This document shows positions 6,041 through 15,632 of a stretch of 24,058 bases of DNA, piece after piece (the stretch's first letter is position 1; each line of letters starts with the position of its first letter). The stretch lies in assembly GCA_900543305.1 (NCBI GenBank), contig UQQZ01000037.1, forward strand, positions 1 through 24,058. Direction: 5' to 3'. A model generated the notes under the pieces. The model ran no database searches and had not been told where the DNA came from. It worked only from the letters and a program-made list of their open reading frames with translations. The translations under genes and the position numbers were made by a program. Source of the DNA: an uncultured Oscillospiraceae bacterium. Lineage in GTDB: Bacteria > Bacillota > Clostridia > Oscillospirales > Acutalibacteraceae.

Positions 6041-9000
6041 ATGCTGCAGTTTGTGTTGGGCAGAGCGGGAAGCGGGAAAACAGAATATTTGCGCCGGCTG
6101 TTGGCGGATCGGAGTTTGTCCGGTCAGGGAGGAACGGTGATGATCGTTCCGGAGCAGTATACCTTTGAAACGGAAAAAGCCATGCTGCACTTGGCGGGTC
6201 CCGTGCGGGGCAACGCTATCCCCGTGTACAGCTTCACCCGATTGGCGGAAGCGGTGTTCCGAAAAGAAGGGGGTGCCGTGGGAAGAAGGCTCAGCGACGG
6301 AGGAAGAAGAATTCTGATGGCCTCTGCGGTAGACGCCTGCCAAGAACAGCTGGACGTGTACAGTACTGCCGCCAAAAGCGGAAAAATCAACGACGTGATG
6401 CTCACCGCAGTCAACGAAATGAAAATGTGCGGCATCTCCCCGGAACAGCTCCTGGCTACCGCCCATACCTTGGGGGAGCGGGGATTGGGAAAAAAGCTTT
6501 CAGAGCTTTCCCTGCTGTACGGTACATATGAAGCTTTGGTGGAAGCTTCCTATCTGGATTCCCGGGACGATCTGACCCGGATGGCCCAGGCGTTAGAAAC
6601 CAGCGATTTCTTTTCCGGCACCACAGTGGCGGTGGATTCCTTCGAGGGCTTTACCGCTCAGGAGATGGGCGTATTGGCTCAAATTCTCCGGCGGGCGGAT
6701 CAGGTGGTGGTGGCCCTGTGTACCGACGGGTTGGATCGGACGGGGACCGGGCTCTTTGCCCTGGTGGACAGAACCCGCCGGAGATTGACCCGGTGTGCTC
6801 AGGAAAACGGGGTGAAGGTTCAGCCTCCCATAGTCCTTACAGGGGCGCCCCGGTTTCAAAATGAAACGCTGAAGCTGGTGGAAGCCCAGCTCTTCTGCGC
6901 CGAAAAGCCTATGACCTGCCAGGATCCGGAAGGCGTGACCCTCTTTGAAGCCAGAGATCCCTATGAGGAAGCGGAGTTTGTGGCGGCCACCATCCGGCAG
7001 CTAGTGATGGAGGAGGGATACCGGTATCGGGAAGTCTCCATCATTTGCCGGGATCCCGCCCGGTATTACGGATGTCTGGACGCAGCCTTGAAAAAACGGG
7101 AAATCCCCTGTTTTGTGTCTCAGCCTGCCCGGGTGGACGCGGAGCCTGTCACCCGGTTTGCCCTGGGAGCGTTCCAGGCGGTGCTTTCCGGTTATCAGAC
7201 CGAATCTTTGTTGGAAATGCTCAAGACCGGCGTTTCTGGGTTTACAGCGGAGGAGATTTCCGCGTTGGAAAATTATGCGTACCTTTGGAAGATTACAGGA
7301 AGTGACTGGCGGCAGGAGTTTGTCCGGCATCCCCGCGGGTTTGGCCAGGAGATGACGGAAGAGGACCGGGAAACCCTGGCTTCTCTCAACCAGCTGCGAA
7401 AACGTCTCATGGGGCCGTTAGAACGGTTTGCCGCCCGGACCAAGGACGCCACAGGAGCGGAAATTTCCCAAGCAGTGTACCTGCTGCTTACGGCCTATGG
7501 GCTGGAGGAAACTTTGCCCGCCTATTGCCTTTCTCTGGAGGAGGCGGGGGAGGATGCCCTTGCCCAGAAACAGATCAGAATCTGGGACCTGCTCATGGAG
7601 ATTCTGGATCAGATGCGGGCCATTTTGGGGGAGAAACCCATTTCCCGGGAGCGGTATTTTCAGCTGCTCCAGGAAGTGATTGCCGGGGAGGACGTTTCGG
7701 AAATTCCCCAGACTGTGGATCAAGTGCTGTTTGGGACGGCGGAACAGGTGCGCCAATCGGCCCCTCGGGCAGTGTTTTTGCTGGGGGTCACCCAAGGAGA
7801 ATTTCCCCTGGTGCCCAAATCCTCCGGAGTGTTTTCCGACGCGGAACGCCGGGAGCTGATTGCCCTGGAACTGCCCCTGGGAGATCCCCTGGAGCAGAAG
7901 ACCATGGAGGAGCGGTATCTGGCCTATTCCGTGGCATGCGCCCCTTCGGAGCGGCTGTACGTCACCTGGCCCAGAACCGCCGAGGGAGAGGACAAAGAGC
8001 CCAGCGAGCTGGTTTCTGCCCTGCTGGGGATCTTCCCCACCTTGAAGCCTTGGAAAGATTTGCCGGGAGAGTATTTTGCCAATTCCCGGGAATCGGCTTT
8101 TTCCCAGATGGCCGCCCGTTTTACGGATACCGATGGGGAAGCGGCAGCCTTCCGAAAACTCTTTGAAGAGGACCCCCAATACCGGGGCCGGATGGAGGCC
8201 CTGGAACGGGCGGCAGGAGGCCGTCCTCAGGTGCTGGAGGACAAGGCGCTGGCCCGGAAACTGCTGGGGGAAACGCCCTTTTTGTCCCCTACCCAGATTG
8301 AAGTGTTTCACCAGTGCCGGTTTCAATATTTCTGCCGGTATGGGCTCCGGGCCAGGGAACGCCGTCCCGCAGAGGTGGACGTGCTCCAGTACGGCACCTT
8401 GATGCACTACCTGTTTGAAAAAATATTTCGGGAGCCTCGTCAGGTGCGGTGCCAGTGGGATGAAGAAGAGCTGGAACGGCGGATTCGAGAACTGATCCGC
8501 GCCTATGCCCAGGAGAACCTGGGGGGAATGGAGCTGCTCAGCGGCCGGGAGCGGTACCGGCTGGAGCGTTTGGCCCAGTCCGCCTGCAAGCTGATCCGCC
8601 ATGTGGAGGAAGAGCTGGCCCAGAGCCAGTTTGTGCCGGAACATCTGGAATGGGGATTGGGATTTGGAAAAGATCAGCCTCCCCTGCGGATCGACACCGG
8701 AGACGGGGTGGTCACCGTAGGAGGCACCATCGACCGGGTGGACGTGTATCAGGGCAGCGACGGCCGCCGGTATGTGCGGGTGGTGGACTTTAAAACAGGC
8801 CGGAAGGATTTCCGTCTGGCGGATGTGCTCCAGGGGCTCAATATGCAGATGCTGGTGTATCTGGCAGCCTTGGTGGAAGGAGGCCAGGAATTTCCAGCCG
8901 GTGTCCTTTACATGCCTGCGGCGGAGCCTTCTGTGTCCGTGGACCGAGGCGCGGGGGAGGAGAAAATCAAAGCGGAAGCCGACAAACAGCTGCGCATGAG

Positions 9001-9373
9001 CGGTGTGGTCCTCAGCGATGGGGAGATCATCCAGGCCATGGAAGCAGGGGCAAAAGGCAGGTTTATCCCCGCTTCGCTCAATAAAGACGGCACGTTGGGG
9101 CGGTTCAGCTCCGTCCTGGATCTAGAACAGCTGGAAACCGTGCTCCGGTACTCCAAGCGGCTCATTGCGGCCATGGCTACAGAGCTTCGGGAAGGCAGAG
9201 TGGACGCGGTGCCCAACCTGAAAAACAAGAGCGCCTGCCGGTTCTGCCCCTACGGTCCGGTGTGCGGAAAGGAATACGGAGAAAAGGACGTTCAGCAGGA
9301 TAAAACCACCGCTCAGGAAGCCCTGCGTCAGATGGAAGCGGAATTGGGAAAGGAGGAACATCCCCATGGGTGA
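6041..9373 (+). CDS. addB: ATP-dependent helicase/deoxyribonuclease subunit B (AddB)
   Basis: AddB (1110 aa, near the usual length) is the partner of AddA in the Firmicutes double-strand-break resection complex that prepares 3' ends for RecA. Residues 7-14 (GRAGSGKT) form a Walker A loop. The C-terminal RecB-type nuclease domain carries VVDFKTG with D916 and K918. The iron-sulfur cluster cysteines are C759, C1066, C1069 and C1075, the AddB pattern of one cysteine before and three after the nuclease motifs. C765 lies close by but is not part of that pattern. ATG 6041 follows a strong GGAGG ribosome site just after the repeat region. The end overlaps addA by 8 bp, indicating a translationally coupled operon. 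Confidence 0.97.
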   Translation: MLQFVLGRAGSGKTEYLRRLLADRSLSGQGGTVMIVPEQYTFETEKAMLHLAGPVRGNAIPVYSFTRLAEAVFRKEGGAVGRRLSDGGRRILMASAVDACQEQLDVYSTAAKSGKINDVMLTAVNEMKMCGISPEQLLATAHTLGERGLGKKLSELSLLYGTYEALVEASYLDSRDDLTRMAQALETSDFFSGTTVAVDSFEGFTAQEMGVLAQILRRADQVVVALCTDGLDRTGTGLFALVDRTRRRLTRCAQENGVKVQPPIVLTGAPRFQNETLKLVEAQLFCAEKPMTCQDPEGVTLFEARDPYEEAEFVAATIRQLVMEEGYRYREVSIICRDPARYYGCLDAALKKREIPCFVSQPARVDAEPVTRFALGAFQAVLSGYQTESLLEMLKTGVSGFTAEEISALENYAYLWKITGSDWRQEFVRHPRGFGQEMTEEDRETLASLNQLRKRLMGPLERFAARTKDATGAEISQAVYLLLTAYGLEETLPAYCLSLEEAGEDALAQKQIRIWDLLMEILDQMRAILGEKPISRERYFQLLQEVIAGEDVSEIPQTVDQVLFGTAEQVRQSAPRAVFLLGVTQGEFPLVPKSSGVFSDAERRELIALELPLGDPLEQKTMEERYLAYSVACAPSERLYVTWPRTAEGEDKEPSELVSALLGIFPTLKPWKDLPGEYFANSRESAFSQMAARFTDTDGEAAAFRKLFEEDPQYRGRMEALERAAGGRPQVLEDKALARKLLGETPFLSPTQIEVFHQCRFQYFCRYGLRARERRPAEVDVLQYGTLMHYLFEKIFREPRQVRCQWDEEELERRIRELIRAYAQENLGGMELLSGRERYRLERLAQSACKLIRHVEEELAQSQFVPEHLEWGLGFGKDQPPLRIDTGDGVVTVGGTIDRVDVYQGSDGRRYVRVVDFKTGRKDFRLADVLQGLNMQMLVYLAALVEGGQEFPAGVLYMPAAEPSVSVDRGAGEEKIKAEADKQLRMSGVVLSDGEIIQAMEAGAKGRFIPASLNKDGTLGRFSSVLDLEQLETVLRYSKRLIAAMATELREGRVDAVPNLKNKSACRFCPYGPVCGKEYGEKDVQQDKTTAQEALRQMEAELGKEEHPHG

Positions 9374-12300
9374 AATGCGTTGGACGGAAAGCCAGCGGGA
9401 TGCTATCGATGCCCGCCGGGGCACGGTGCTGGTGGCTGCAGCGGCGGGATCGGGAAAGACGGCGGTGCTGGTACAGCGGGCCATTGACCGGCTGACAGAC
9501 CCGGACTCCCCCACCTCTGCGGACAGAATGCTCATTGTCACCTTTACCAAGGCCGCGGCGGCAGAGATGCGGGCCCGGCTGGAGAAGCGGCTGCACGATC
9601 TGCTGCGGGAACACCCTGCCGATCCCAGACTGCGGCGGCAGAGCATCCTGTTGTCTCAGGCTCATATCGGCACGGTGGACAGCTTCTGCGCGGAAATGGT
9701 CCGGGAATTTTTCCACTTGCTGGACCTGTCCCCGGATTTCAAGATCGTCTCCGACAAGCAGGAGGAGGAACTGACCCATGCCGCTTTGAACGAGGTGCTT
9801 CAGGAGGCCTTCGAGGCAGGAACGGTGGGCTCTTTGGCAGATGCCTTTTCCGGGGAACGGGATGACCGGCGGCTCATGGACATGGTTCTGACCTTGTACC
9901 GGTTCATGCAAAGTCACCCCTTTCCGGAACGGTGGCTGGAGGAGAAGGTGGACATGTATGCTCCTGGGCAGGAGGTATCCCCTTGGGAACAGGTGATTTT
10001 GGCCTACGCCGGGGAAACCGCCGCCCACTGTGAAGGGTTGCTGACCCGTGCTCTGGAGGAATGCTGGGAAGACGAGAAGGTGGCTTCCGCATACACCGGC
10101 GCCCTGGAAAAGGACCGGGAAGGGTTCCGGCAGATGATTTCCCTGGCCAAAGCCCAAGACTGGGATGGCCTGTCTCAGGCGGTGGGAGCCTACGCCCCTG
10201 CCCGCCGGGGAACGCTCCGGGGATACGATGGAGATCCGCTGAAGCAGAGGTTGGAGGCCTTTCGTAAGGAGGTAAAGCGGGCTTCGGAGGAATTGGGCAA
10301 GTACCTTTCCGCAGACCGGGAGGCCGTATCTCGGGAGACGGCGGCCATGGCGCCTTTGGTGAGAAGCCTGCGGGATCTGACTTTGGCCTTTTCCCGGCGG
10401 TACACGGAAAAGAAGCGGGAGCGGAATTTTCTGGATTACAGCGACTTGGAACACCAGGCTATCCGGTTGTTTCTCACAGAGGAAGGTGCCCCCACTCCTG
10501 CGGCCCGGGAAGTGGCTGCCCGGTTTGACGAGATCATGATCGACGAGTACCAAGACATCAACGAGGTACAGGATTCCCTGTTCCGGGCCGTATCCCAGGA
10601 TGGAAACAACCTCTTTATGGTGGGAGACGTGAAGCAGAGCATTTACGGATTCCGGCGGGCCATGCCGGAAATTTTTCTCCGGTGCCGCCGTTCCTTTGCC
10701 AGGTACGACCGGAAGCGGGATCAATACCCTGCCTATTTGGTGCTGGACCGAAATTTTCGTTCCCGGCGGGAAGTGACCGATACGGTGAACTTTGTGTTTT
10801 CCCGGTTGATGACCCAAGGAGCCGGGGACATGGATTACACCGGAGAGGAACGTTTGGTGTGCGGAGCGGAGTATGCTCCCAAGGCAGGCTGTGAAACAGA
10901 GTTCCAGTGGATTGACCGTCGGGGAGGGGTGACGCCCGAGGAGGCGGAAGGGGTCTGGATTGCGGACCGGATCCGGCAGCTGGTAGAAGGGGGCTTTACC
11001 GTAACGGATAAAGAGGGGGAACGCCCTGTCCAGTACGGGGATTTCTGCATTCTGCTTCGGAGCGCCAATCAATACGCCCACGGGTATGCCCAGGAACTTC
11101 AAGCCCAGGGAATCCCTGCCAGGGCGTCGGTGGCTGGTGGATTTTTTCAAGCGGCGGAAATCGGCGTTATGCTGTCCCTGCTGCGGGTCATCGACAACCC
11201 GGATCAAGATATCCCCCTGCTTTCGGTACTCATGAGTCCTCTCTACGGTTTTTCCGCCGACGATGTGGCCCGGATGCGCCTGGAAAACCGGGAGGTATCT
11301 GTGTATGTTTCCCTGCTGAATCAGGCCCAGGAGGATCCCCGTTTGGAGCAGGTAGTCCGGGAAATCGGCCAATACAGGGCGGTGGCGGCCACCATGCCCT
11401 CAGACAGCTTTTTAAATTATCTGTACCGAAAAACGGACTATCCTCACATGGTGCTGGCCATGGAGGATGGGGAAGAAAGGTTGGAAAACCTGCATTTGCT
11501 GGAGCAATACGCCCGGGAGTATGAGAGCTCCGGGTATCATGGAATCTCCGGGTTTGTGCGGTTTCTGGACCGGCTGCGGCAAAACGACTCGGACTTGCAG
11601 GCGGCGGAACTGCCTCCGGAGGACCGGAACCGGGTGACGGTGATGAGCATTCACAAGTCCAAGGGATTGGAGTTCCCCGTGTGCATTGTGGCGGGTTGCG
11701 GGAGAAATTTCGTGTCCGACCAGCGGGCCGAGGTGCTGCTGCACCCGGAATTGGGGCTGGGACTCAAGCTCCGGGATCGGAAACGGTCTGCCCGCTTTAC
11801 CACCACCGCCCGGGACGCCATCGGGTTGGAAACGGCCCGGGCCTCCGCGTCGGAGGAGCTGCGGGTGCTGTATGTGGCTTTGACCCGAGCCAAAGAAAAA
11901 CTGATCCTGGTAGGATCCTGGGAAGACCCTATCCGCACGGCGGAAAAGCTTGCTCTGGAGCTGACGGAAGGGGGACCGGCTCCCTACACGGTCCGGCGAG
12001 GGAAAAACGCGGCCCAGTGGCTGCTGTTGTGTGCTTTGTGCCATCCGGATGGGGAAGAACTGCGTCGGGAAACGGGAGCGCCGGCAGGCTGTGTGGTCCG
12101 GGAGGATTACACCCCCTGGAGCATTGGATTCAGCCGCTATGAGCCGGAAACCCGGTCCCAGCAGAGGGTTTGCCCTGCACCGCAGCCTCCGGATGAGGCA
12201 CTGGTCCGCCGGCTGCGGGAACGGATCCAATTTACATATCCCTATGAGGGAGAAACCACCATCCCCGCTAAAGTGGCGGCCTCCAAGCTTGCGGCGGAGC

Positions 12301-12878
12301 AGGGAGGGACCAGGGAGATTCTCCTGTCCCGGCCTGCCTGGCTGGGAGAACAGGGGATGACCCCGGCGGAACGGGGAACCGCTCTCCACGCCTTTATGCA
12401 GTTTGCGGATTTTTCCGCGGCCTTGGAGGATTCTCAAAAGGAGCTCCGGCGGCTGACGGATTTGGCCCTGATCACTCCCGAACAAGGGGCTGTGGTGGAT
12501 CTGGGTCGGGTGGCAAAATTTCTCCACAGTGATTTGGGTCAGCGGATTCTCTGCTCTCCCCAGGTTCAGAAGGAACGCCGTTTTACCGCCATGATTCCCG
12601 CTGCCTTGGCAGCTCCGGAACAGTCTCAAAGCCGGGAAGAGGTGATCCTCCAAGGGGCGGTGGACTGCACCTTCCTGGAAGGGGACCTGCTCCATGTGGT
12701 GGACTTTAAAACGGACCGGGTGAGCTCCATGGAGGAGCTTTGGGACCGGTATGAAACACAGCTGCGGCTTTACGGCGCGGCTATGGAAGAGGTGTCCGGC
12801 TACCGGGTAGGGGAGCTGATACTCTATTCTACCTACTTGAACCGGGCCAGCAGTAAGAAAATGACCGAAGGTCATTGA
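9366..12878 (+). CDS. addA: ATP-dependent helicase/nuclease subunit A (AddA)
   Basis: AddA (1170 aa) is the UvrD-like motor and nuclease subunit of AddAB. The Q motif glutamine is Q10 (WTESQ), and Walker A is at 25-32 (AAAGSGKT). Walker B is DEYQD at 393-397, motif V lies around VMSIHKSKGLEFP, and motif VI is YVALTRAKEK from 836. The C-terminal nuclease motif is VVDFKTD with D1113 and K1115. All catalytic signatures of an active helicase-nuclease are present. ATG 9366 lies about 9 nt after AGGAGG and overlaps the addB stop by 8 bp; ATG 9375 is a weaker in-frame alternative. No intrinsic terminator is visible after the gene, and a promoter candidate for the beta-mannosidase overlaps its stop codon. 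Confidence 0.97.
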   Translation: MGEMRWTESQRDAIDARRGTVLVAAAAGSGKTAVLVQRAIDRLTDPDSPTSADRMLIVTFTKAAAAEMRARLEKRLHDLLREHPADPRLRRQSILLSQAHIGTVDSFCAEMVREFFHLLDLSPDFKIVSDKQEEELTHAALNEVLQEAFEAGTVGSLADAFSGERDDRRLMDMVLTLYRFMQSHPFPERWLEEKVDMYAPGQEVSPWEQVILAYAGETAAHCEGLLTRALEECWEDEKVASAYTGALEKDREGFRQMISLAKAQDWDGLSQAVGAYAPARRGTLRGYDGDPLKQRLEAFRKEVKRASEELGKYLSADREAVSRETAAMAPLVRSLRDLTLAFSRRYTEKKRERNFLDYSDLEHQAIRLFLTEEGAPTPAAREVAARFDEIMIDEYQDINEVQDSLFRAVSQDGNNLFMVGDVKQSIYGFRRAMPEIFLRCRRSFARYDRKRDQYPAYLVLDRNFRSRREVTDTVNFVFSRLMTQGAGDMDYTGEERLVCGAEYAPKAGCETEFQWIDRRGGVTPEEAEGVWIADRIRQLVEGGFTVTDKEGERPVQYGDFCILLRSANQYAHGYAQELQAQGIPARASVAGGFFQAAEIGVMLSLLRVIDNPDQDIPLLSVLMSPLYGFSADDVARMRLENREVSVYVSLLNQAQEDPRLEQVVREIGQYRAVAATMPSDSFLNYLYRKTDYPHMVLAMEDGEERLENLHLLEQYAREYESSGYHGISGFVRFLDRLRQNDSDLQAAELPPEDRNRVTVMSIHKSKGLEFPVCIVAGCGRNFVSDQRAEVLLHPELGLGLKLRDRKRSARFTTTARDAIGLETARASASEELRVLYVALTRAKEKLILVGSWEDPIRTAEKLALELTEGGPAPYTVRRGKNAAQWLLLCALCHPDGEELRRETGAPAGCVVREDYTPWSIGFSRYEPETRSQQRVCPAPQPPDEALVRRLRERIQFTYPYEGETTIPAKVAASKLAAEQGGTREILLSRPAWLGEQGMTPAERGTALHAFMQFADFSAALEDSQKELRRLTDLALITPEQGAVVDLGRVAKFLHSDLGQRILCSPQVQKERRFTAMIPAALAAPEQSQSREEVILQGAVDCTFLEGDLLHVVDFKTDRVSSMEELWDRYETQLRLYGAAMEEVSGYRVGELILYSTYLNRASSKKMTEGH

Positions 12879-12904
12879 CTTTCCCGGCGAAAACAGATTA
12901 AGAT
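12875..12904 (+). promoter_or_regulatory. candidate sigma-A promoter for the beta-mannosidase gene
   Basis: TTGACT (12875-12880) and TAAGAT (12899-12904) are separated by 18 nt. The -35 matches five of six and the -10 four of six consensus bases. It overlaps the end of addA and would give a leader of about 50 nt before the start at 12964. Confidence 0.4.
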
Positions 12905-12963
12905 AAAAGTATTCCATGTGAAAAAAGAAAACAAGTGATTACCATTTGACGGGAGGAGACAGA

Positions 12964-15393
12964 ATGATCGTTCAAAACCTGGAACAAAATTGGAACCTGC
13001 AAATCATGGGCCAAAAGGAAATTTATCCCACCACGGTGCCCGGTTCCGTTTATAGCTGCCTGATCCAGGCCGGCAAGCTGGAAGATCCCTATTGGCGAGA
13101 CAATGAAGGCAAGGCCTTGGCCTTGATGGAAAACGACTTTGTTTTTCAGACCACCTTTACCCCGGAGGAGGAGATCCTCCGTTGTCCCACCCAGGTGCTG
13201 CGTTTCGAAGGGGTGGATACGGTGGCAGATTTGCGGCTTAACGGAGTGCTGCTGTCCCATGTGGAAAACATGCACCGGACCTTTGCCTTTGAGGTAGGGG
13301 GAATTCTGCATCCGGGAGAGAACTGGCTGGAAGTGAAAATTACCTCTCCCACCCGGTGGATCCGGGAACACTATGCCCAGAGCCGGGCTGACGGCAGCGA
13401 CGACGCCATGCGGGGATTTGCCAATCTGCGGAAGGCCCACTGCATGTTCGGCTGGGACTGGGGTCCCCATCTGCCCGACGCGGGTCTTTGGCGTCCTGTC
13501 CTTTTGGAAGGGGTGGACGGCGCCCGGCTGAGTTCGGTGCACATCCGGCAGGAACACGGCCAAGGCAAGGTGAAGCTGACTGTGGAACCGGAACTGGAAT
13601 ATGTGACGGCGGAGAACATCACCTACACCGTGGAGCTGGAAGATCCCCAGGGTCAGGTGACCCTGTACGAGGATTCCCCCAAGGAGATCCTGGTGGAGCA
13701 TCCCCAGCTGTGGTGGCCTCACGGGTATGGAGAACAGCCTCTGTATGGGATCAAGGTTACCGCCTATGCTCAGGGCAAGGTGTTGGATACATGGCAGCGG
13801 CGGATCGGTTTGCGCCAGGTGACCATGCACATCGAAAAGGATGCCCACGGGGAAAGCTTTGCCCATGAGGTCAACGGCGTGCAGATCTTTGCCATGGGCG
13901 CCGACTACATTCCCGAGGACAACATCCTTTCCCGGATTACCCCGGAACGGACCAGGAAGCTGTTGGAGCAGTGCGTGGCCGCCAATTACAATTGTATCCG
14001 TGTGTGGGGTGGCGGCTATTATCCCGACGACGCCTTCTATGATGCCTGTGACGAATTGGGCCTGCTGGTGTGGCAGGACTTCATGTTTGCCTGCGCTGTG
14101 TACAACCTGACTCCGGAATTTGCGGAGAATATCCGGGCGGAGGTGACCGACAATGTGCGCCGTCTCCGCCATCACGCCTCTCTGGGCCTGTGGTGCGGCA
14201 ACAACGAGATGGAGATGTTTGTGGACCAGGGGCAGTGGGTGAGCAGCCCCCGGCAGAAGGCGGACTATATTCGCATGTACGAATATCTGATCCCTGAGAC
14301 CCTGAAGCGCCTGGATCCCGACACCTTCTACTGGCCGGCCAGCCCCTCTTCCGGAGGCGGATTTGACAACCCCAACGATCCCACCCGGGGAGATGTTCAC
14401 TACTGGGCGGTGTGGCACGGAATGCGGCCTTTTGCCGATTATCGGAAGCACCAGTTCCGGTATCTGTCGGAATTTGGATTTGAATCCTTCCCCTGTTTGA
14501 AGACCGTGGAAACTTATACGGAGCCCCAGGACCGAAACTTGTTTTCCTATGTGATGGAAAAGCATCAGCGGTGCGCCCGGGGCAACATGCTGACCATGGC
14601 CTATCTCCAGCAGATGTACTTGTATCCTTCGGACTTTGAAACGGCCCTGTACGCTTCCCAGATGCTTCAGGGAGAGGCCATTCGGTATGGGGTGGAACAT
14701 TTCCGTCGGATCCGGGGGATCTGCATGGGAGCGGTTTACTGGCAGCTCAATGACTGCTGGCCCGTGGCCTCCTGGGCCTCCATCGACTACACGGGCCGTT
14801 GGAAAGCGCTCCACTACATGGCAAAGCGATTCTTTGCCCCTGTTTTGCTCTCCTGCAAGGAGGAGGGAATGCTTTCCCAAAAGACCAACGTGAATGCAGA
14901 GCCCTATCCCATGGAAAAGAGCATTCAGCTTTCCGTCTCCAACGAGACCCGGCAGGACCGGGCGTTTACGGTGAAATGGGCCCTTAGGGACAACCTGGGC
15001 AATATTCAGCGGGAGGAGACCATTTCTCTGACGGTACCCGCCCTGACCAGTGTGTGGATGGACAAGGTAGACCTGCCCAAGATCGACGAACTGGAAGACT
15101 ATGTGAGCTTTGACCTGTATGAGCAGGGCCGCTACGTGTCGGGAGGCACGGTGATTTTCACGCTGCCCAAGTATTACCACTATGCGGATCCGGAGCTTTC
15201 CTGCCGGGTGGAGGGAGACCAGATTGTGGTGTCCGCCAAGGCCTACGCCAAAGGGGTGGAGATCCAGAATGAGAACCAGGATCTGCTCCTGTCCGACAAC
15301 TATTTTGACATGAACGCCGGAGAAACCCGGGTGAAGATCCTTTCTGGCAAGCCCGAGGGGCTGCGTCTGCGCAGCGTCTACGACATCCGCTGA
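12964..15393 (+). CDS. Beta-mannosidase, glycoside hydrolase family 2
   Basis: The 809-residue protein removes terminal beta-D-mannose from manno-oligosaccharides with retention of configuration. The N-terminal beta-sandwich (about 1-180) carries HCMFGWDWGPHLPDAG. The TIM barrel (about 290-600) carries LWCGNNEMEMF with the acid/base E415 and YLSEFGFES with the nucleophile E503, the usual GH2 beta-mannosidase pair. The C-terminal beta-rich part is typical. No signal peptide is present, so it acts in the cytoplasm on imported oligosaccharides. An in-frame TTG at 12946 exists, but ATG 12964 follows GGGAGGAG and is preferred. It is the only carbohydrate gene in a housekeeping stretch, with no transporter or regulator beside it, so substrate uptake must be encoded elsewhere. 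Confidence 0.93.
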   Translation: MIVQNLEQNWNLQIMGQKEIYPTTVPGSVYSCLIQAGKLEDPYWRDNEGKALALMENDFVFQTTFTPEEEILRCPTQVLRFEGVDTVADLRLNGVLLSHVENMHRTFAFEVGGILHPGENWLEVKITSPTRWIREHYAQSRADGSDDAMRGFANLRKAHCMFGWDWGPHLPDAGLWRPVLLEGVDGARLSSVHIRQEHGQGKVKLTVEPELEYVTAENITYTVELEDPQGQVTLYEDSPKEILVEHPQLWWPHGYGEQPLYGIKVTAYAQGKVLDTWQRRIGLRQVTMHIEKDAHGESFAHEVNGVQIFAMGADYIPEDNILSRITPERTRKLLEQCVAANYNCIRVWGGGYYPDDAFYDACDELGLLVWQDFMFACAVYNLTPEFAENIRAEVTDNVRRLRHHASLGLWCGNNEMEMFVDQGQWVSSPRQKADYIRMYEYLIPETLKRLDPDTFYWPASPSSGGGFDNPNDPTRGDVHYWAVWHGMRPFADYRKHQFRYLSEFGFESFPCLKTVETYTEPQDRNLFSYVMEKHQRCARGNMLTMAYLQQMYLYPSDFETALYASQMLQGEAIRYGVEHFRRIRGICMGAVYWQLNDCWPVASWASIDYTGRWKALHYMAKRFFAPVLLSCKEEGMLSQKTNVNAEPYPMEKSIQLSVSNETRQDRAFTVKWALRDNLGNIQREETISLTVPALTSVWMDKVDLPKIDELEDYVSFDLYEQGRYVSGGTVIFTLPKYYHYADPELSCRVEGDQIVVSAKAYAKGVEIQNENQDLLLSDNYFDMNAGETRVKILSGKPEGLRLRSVYDIR

Positions 15394-15397
15394 GCAG

Positions 15398-15475
15398 CCA
15401 GCGTGACGTTGTACCCAAGCCAGCGTAACGCTGGACCCAAGTCGCGAAGCGCGCCTAAAGGCGCTTGCCCTGGCA
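15398..15475 (+). repeat. short degenerate tandem repeat and GC-rich hairpins after the beta-mannosidase gene
   Basis: Two adjacent 22-nt elements, CCAGCGTGACGTTGTACCCAAG and CCAGCGTAACGCTGGACCCAAG (15398-15441), differ at a few bases; AGCGTGAC recurs near 15531. The second holds the palindrome CCAGCGT-A-ACGCTGG (15420-15434). A hairpin with AAGC..GCC, a TAAA loop and GGCGCTT follows, ending near 15475. There is no T tract, so this is not a clear terminator. The rest of 15476-15597 shows no gene. Confidence 0.55.
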
Positions 15476-15597
15476 GGGTGGGGGAACTTTCTGCCCGTGG
15501 GGACAAGGCTCCCGGTTCCGTCTTTTGCTGAGCGTGACCTTGGACTCGTGATGGAAGGCTATGAAATTTTTTGTGTGGGAAAAACCAGGGTTTCCTC

Positions 15598-15626
15598 TTG
15601 ACAGAGGGAACCAGAGAGAGTATAAT
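15598..15626 (+). promoter_or_regulatory. perfect-consensus sigma-A promoter of infC-rpmI-rplT
   Basis: TTGACA (15598-15603), a 17-nt spacer and TATAAT (15621-15626) match the housekeeping promoter consensus in all twelve bases with ideal spacing. It should drive very strong transcription of the IF-3/L35/L20 operon, as expected for translation genes under downstream attenuation control. Confidence 0.95.
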
Positions 15627-15632
15627 AATTTC

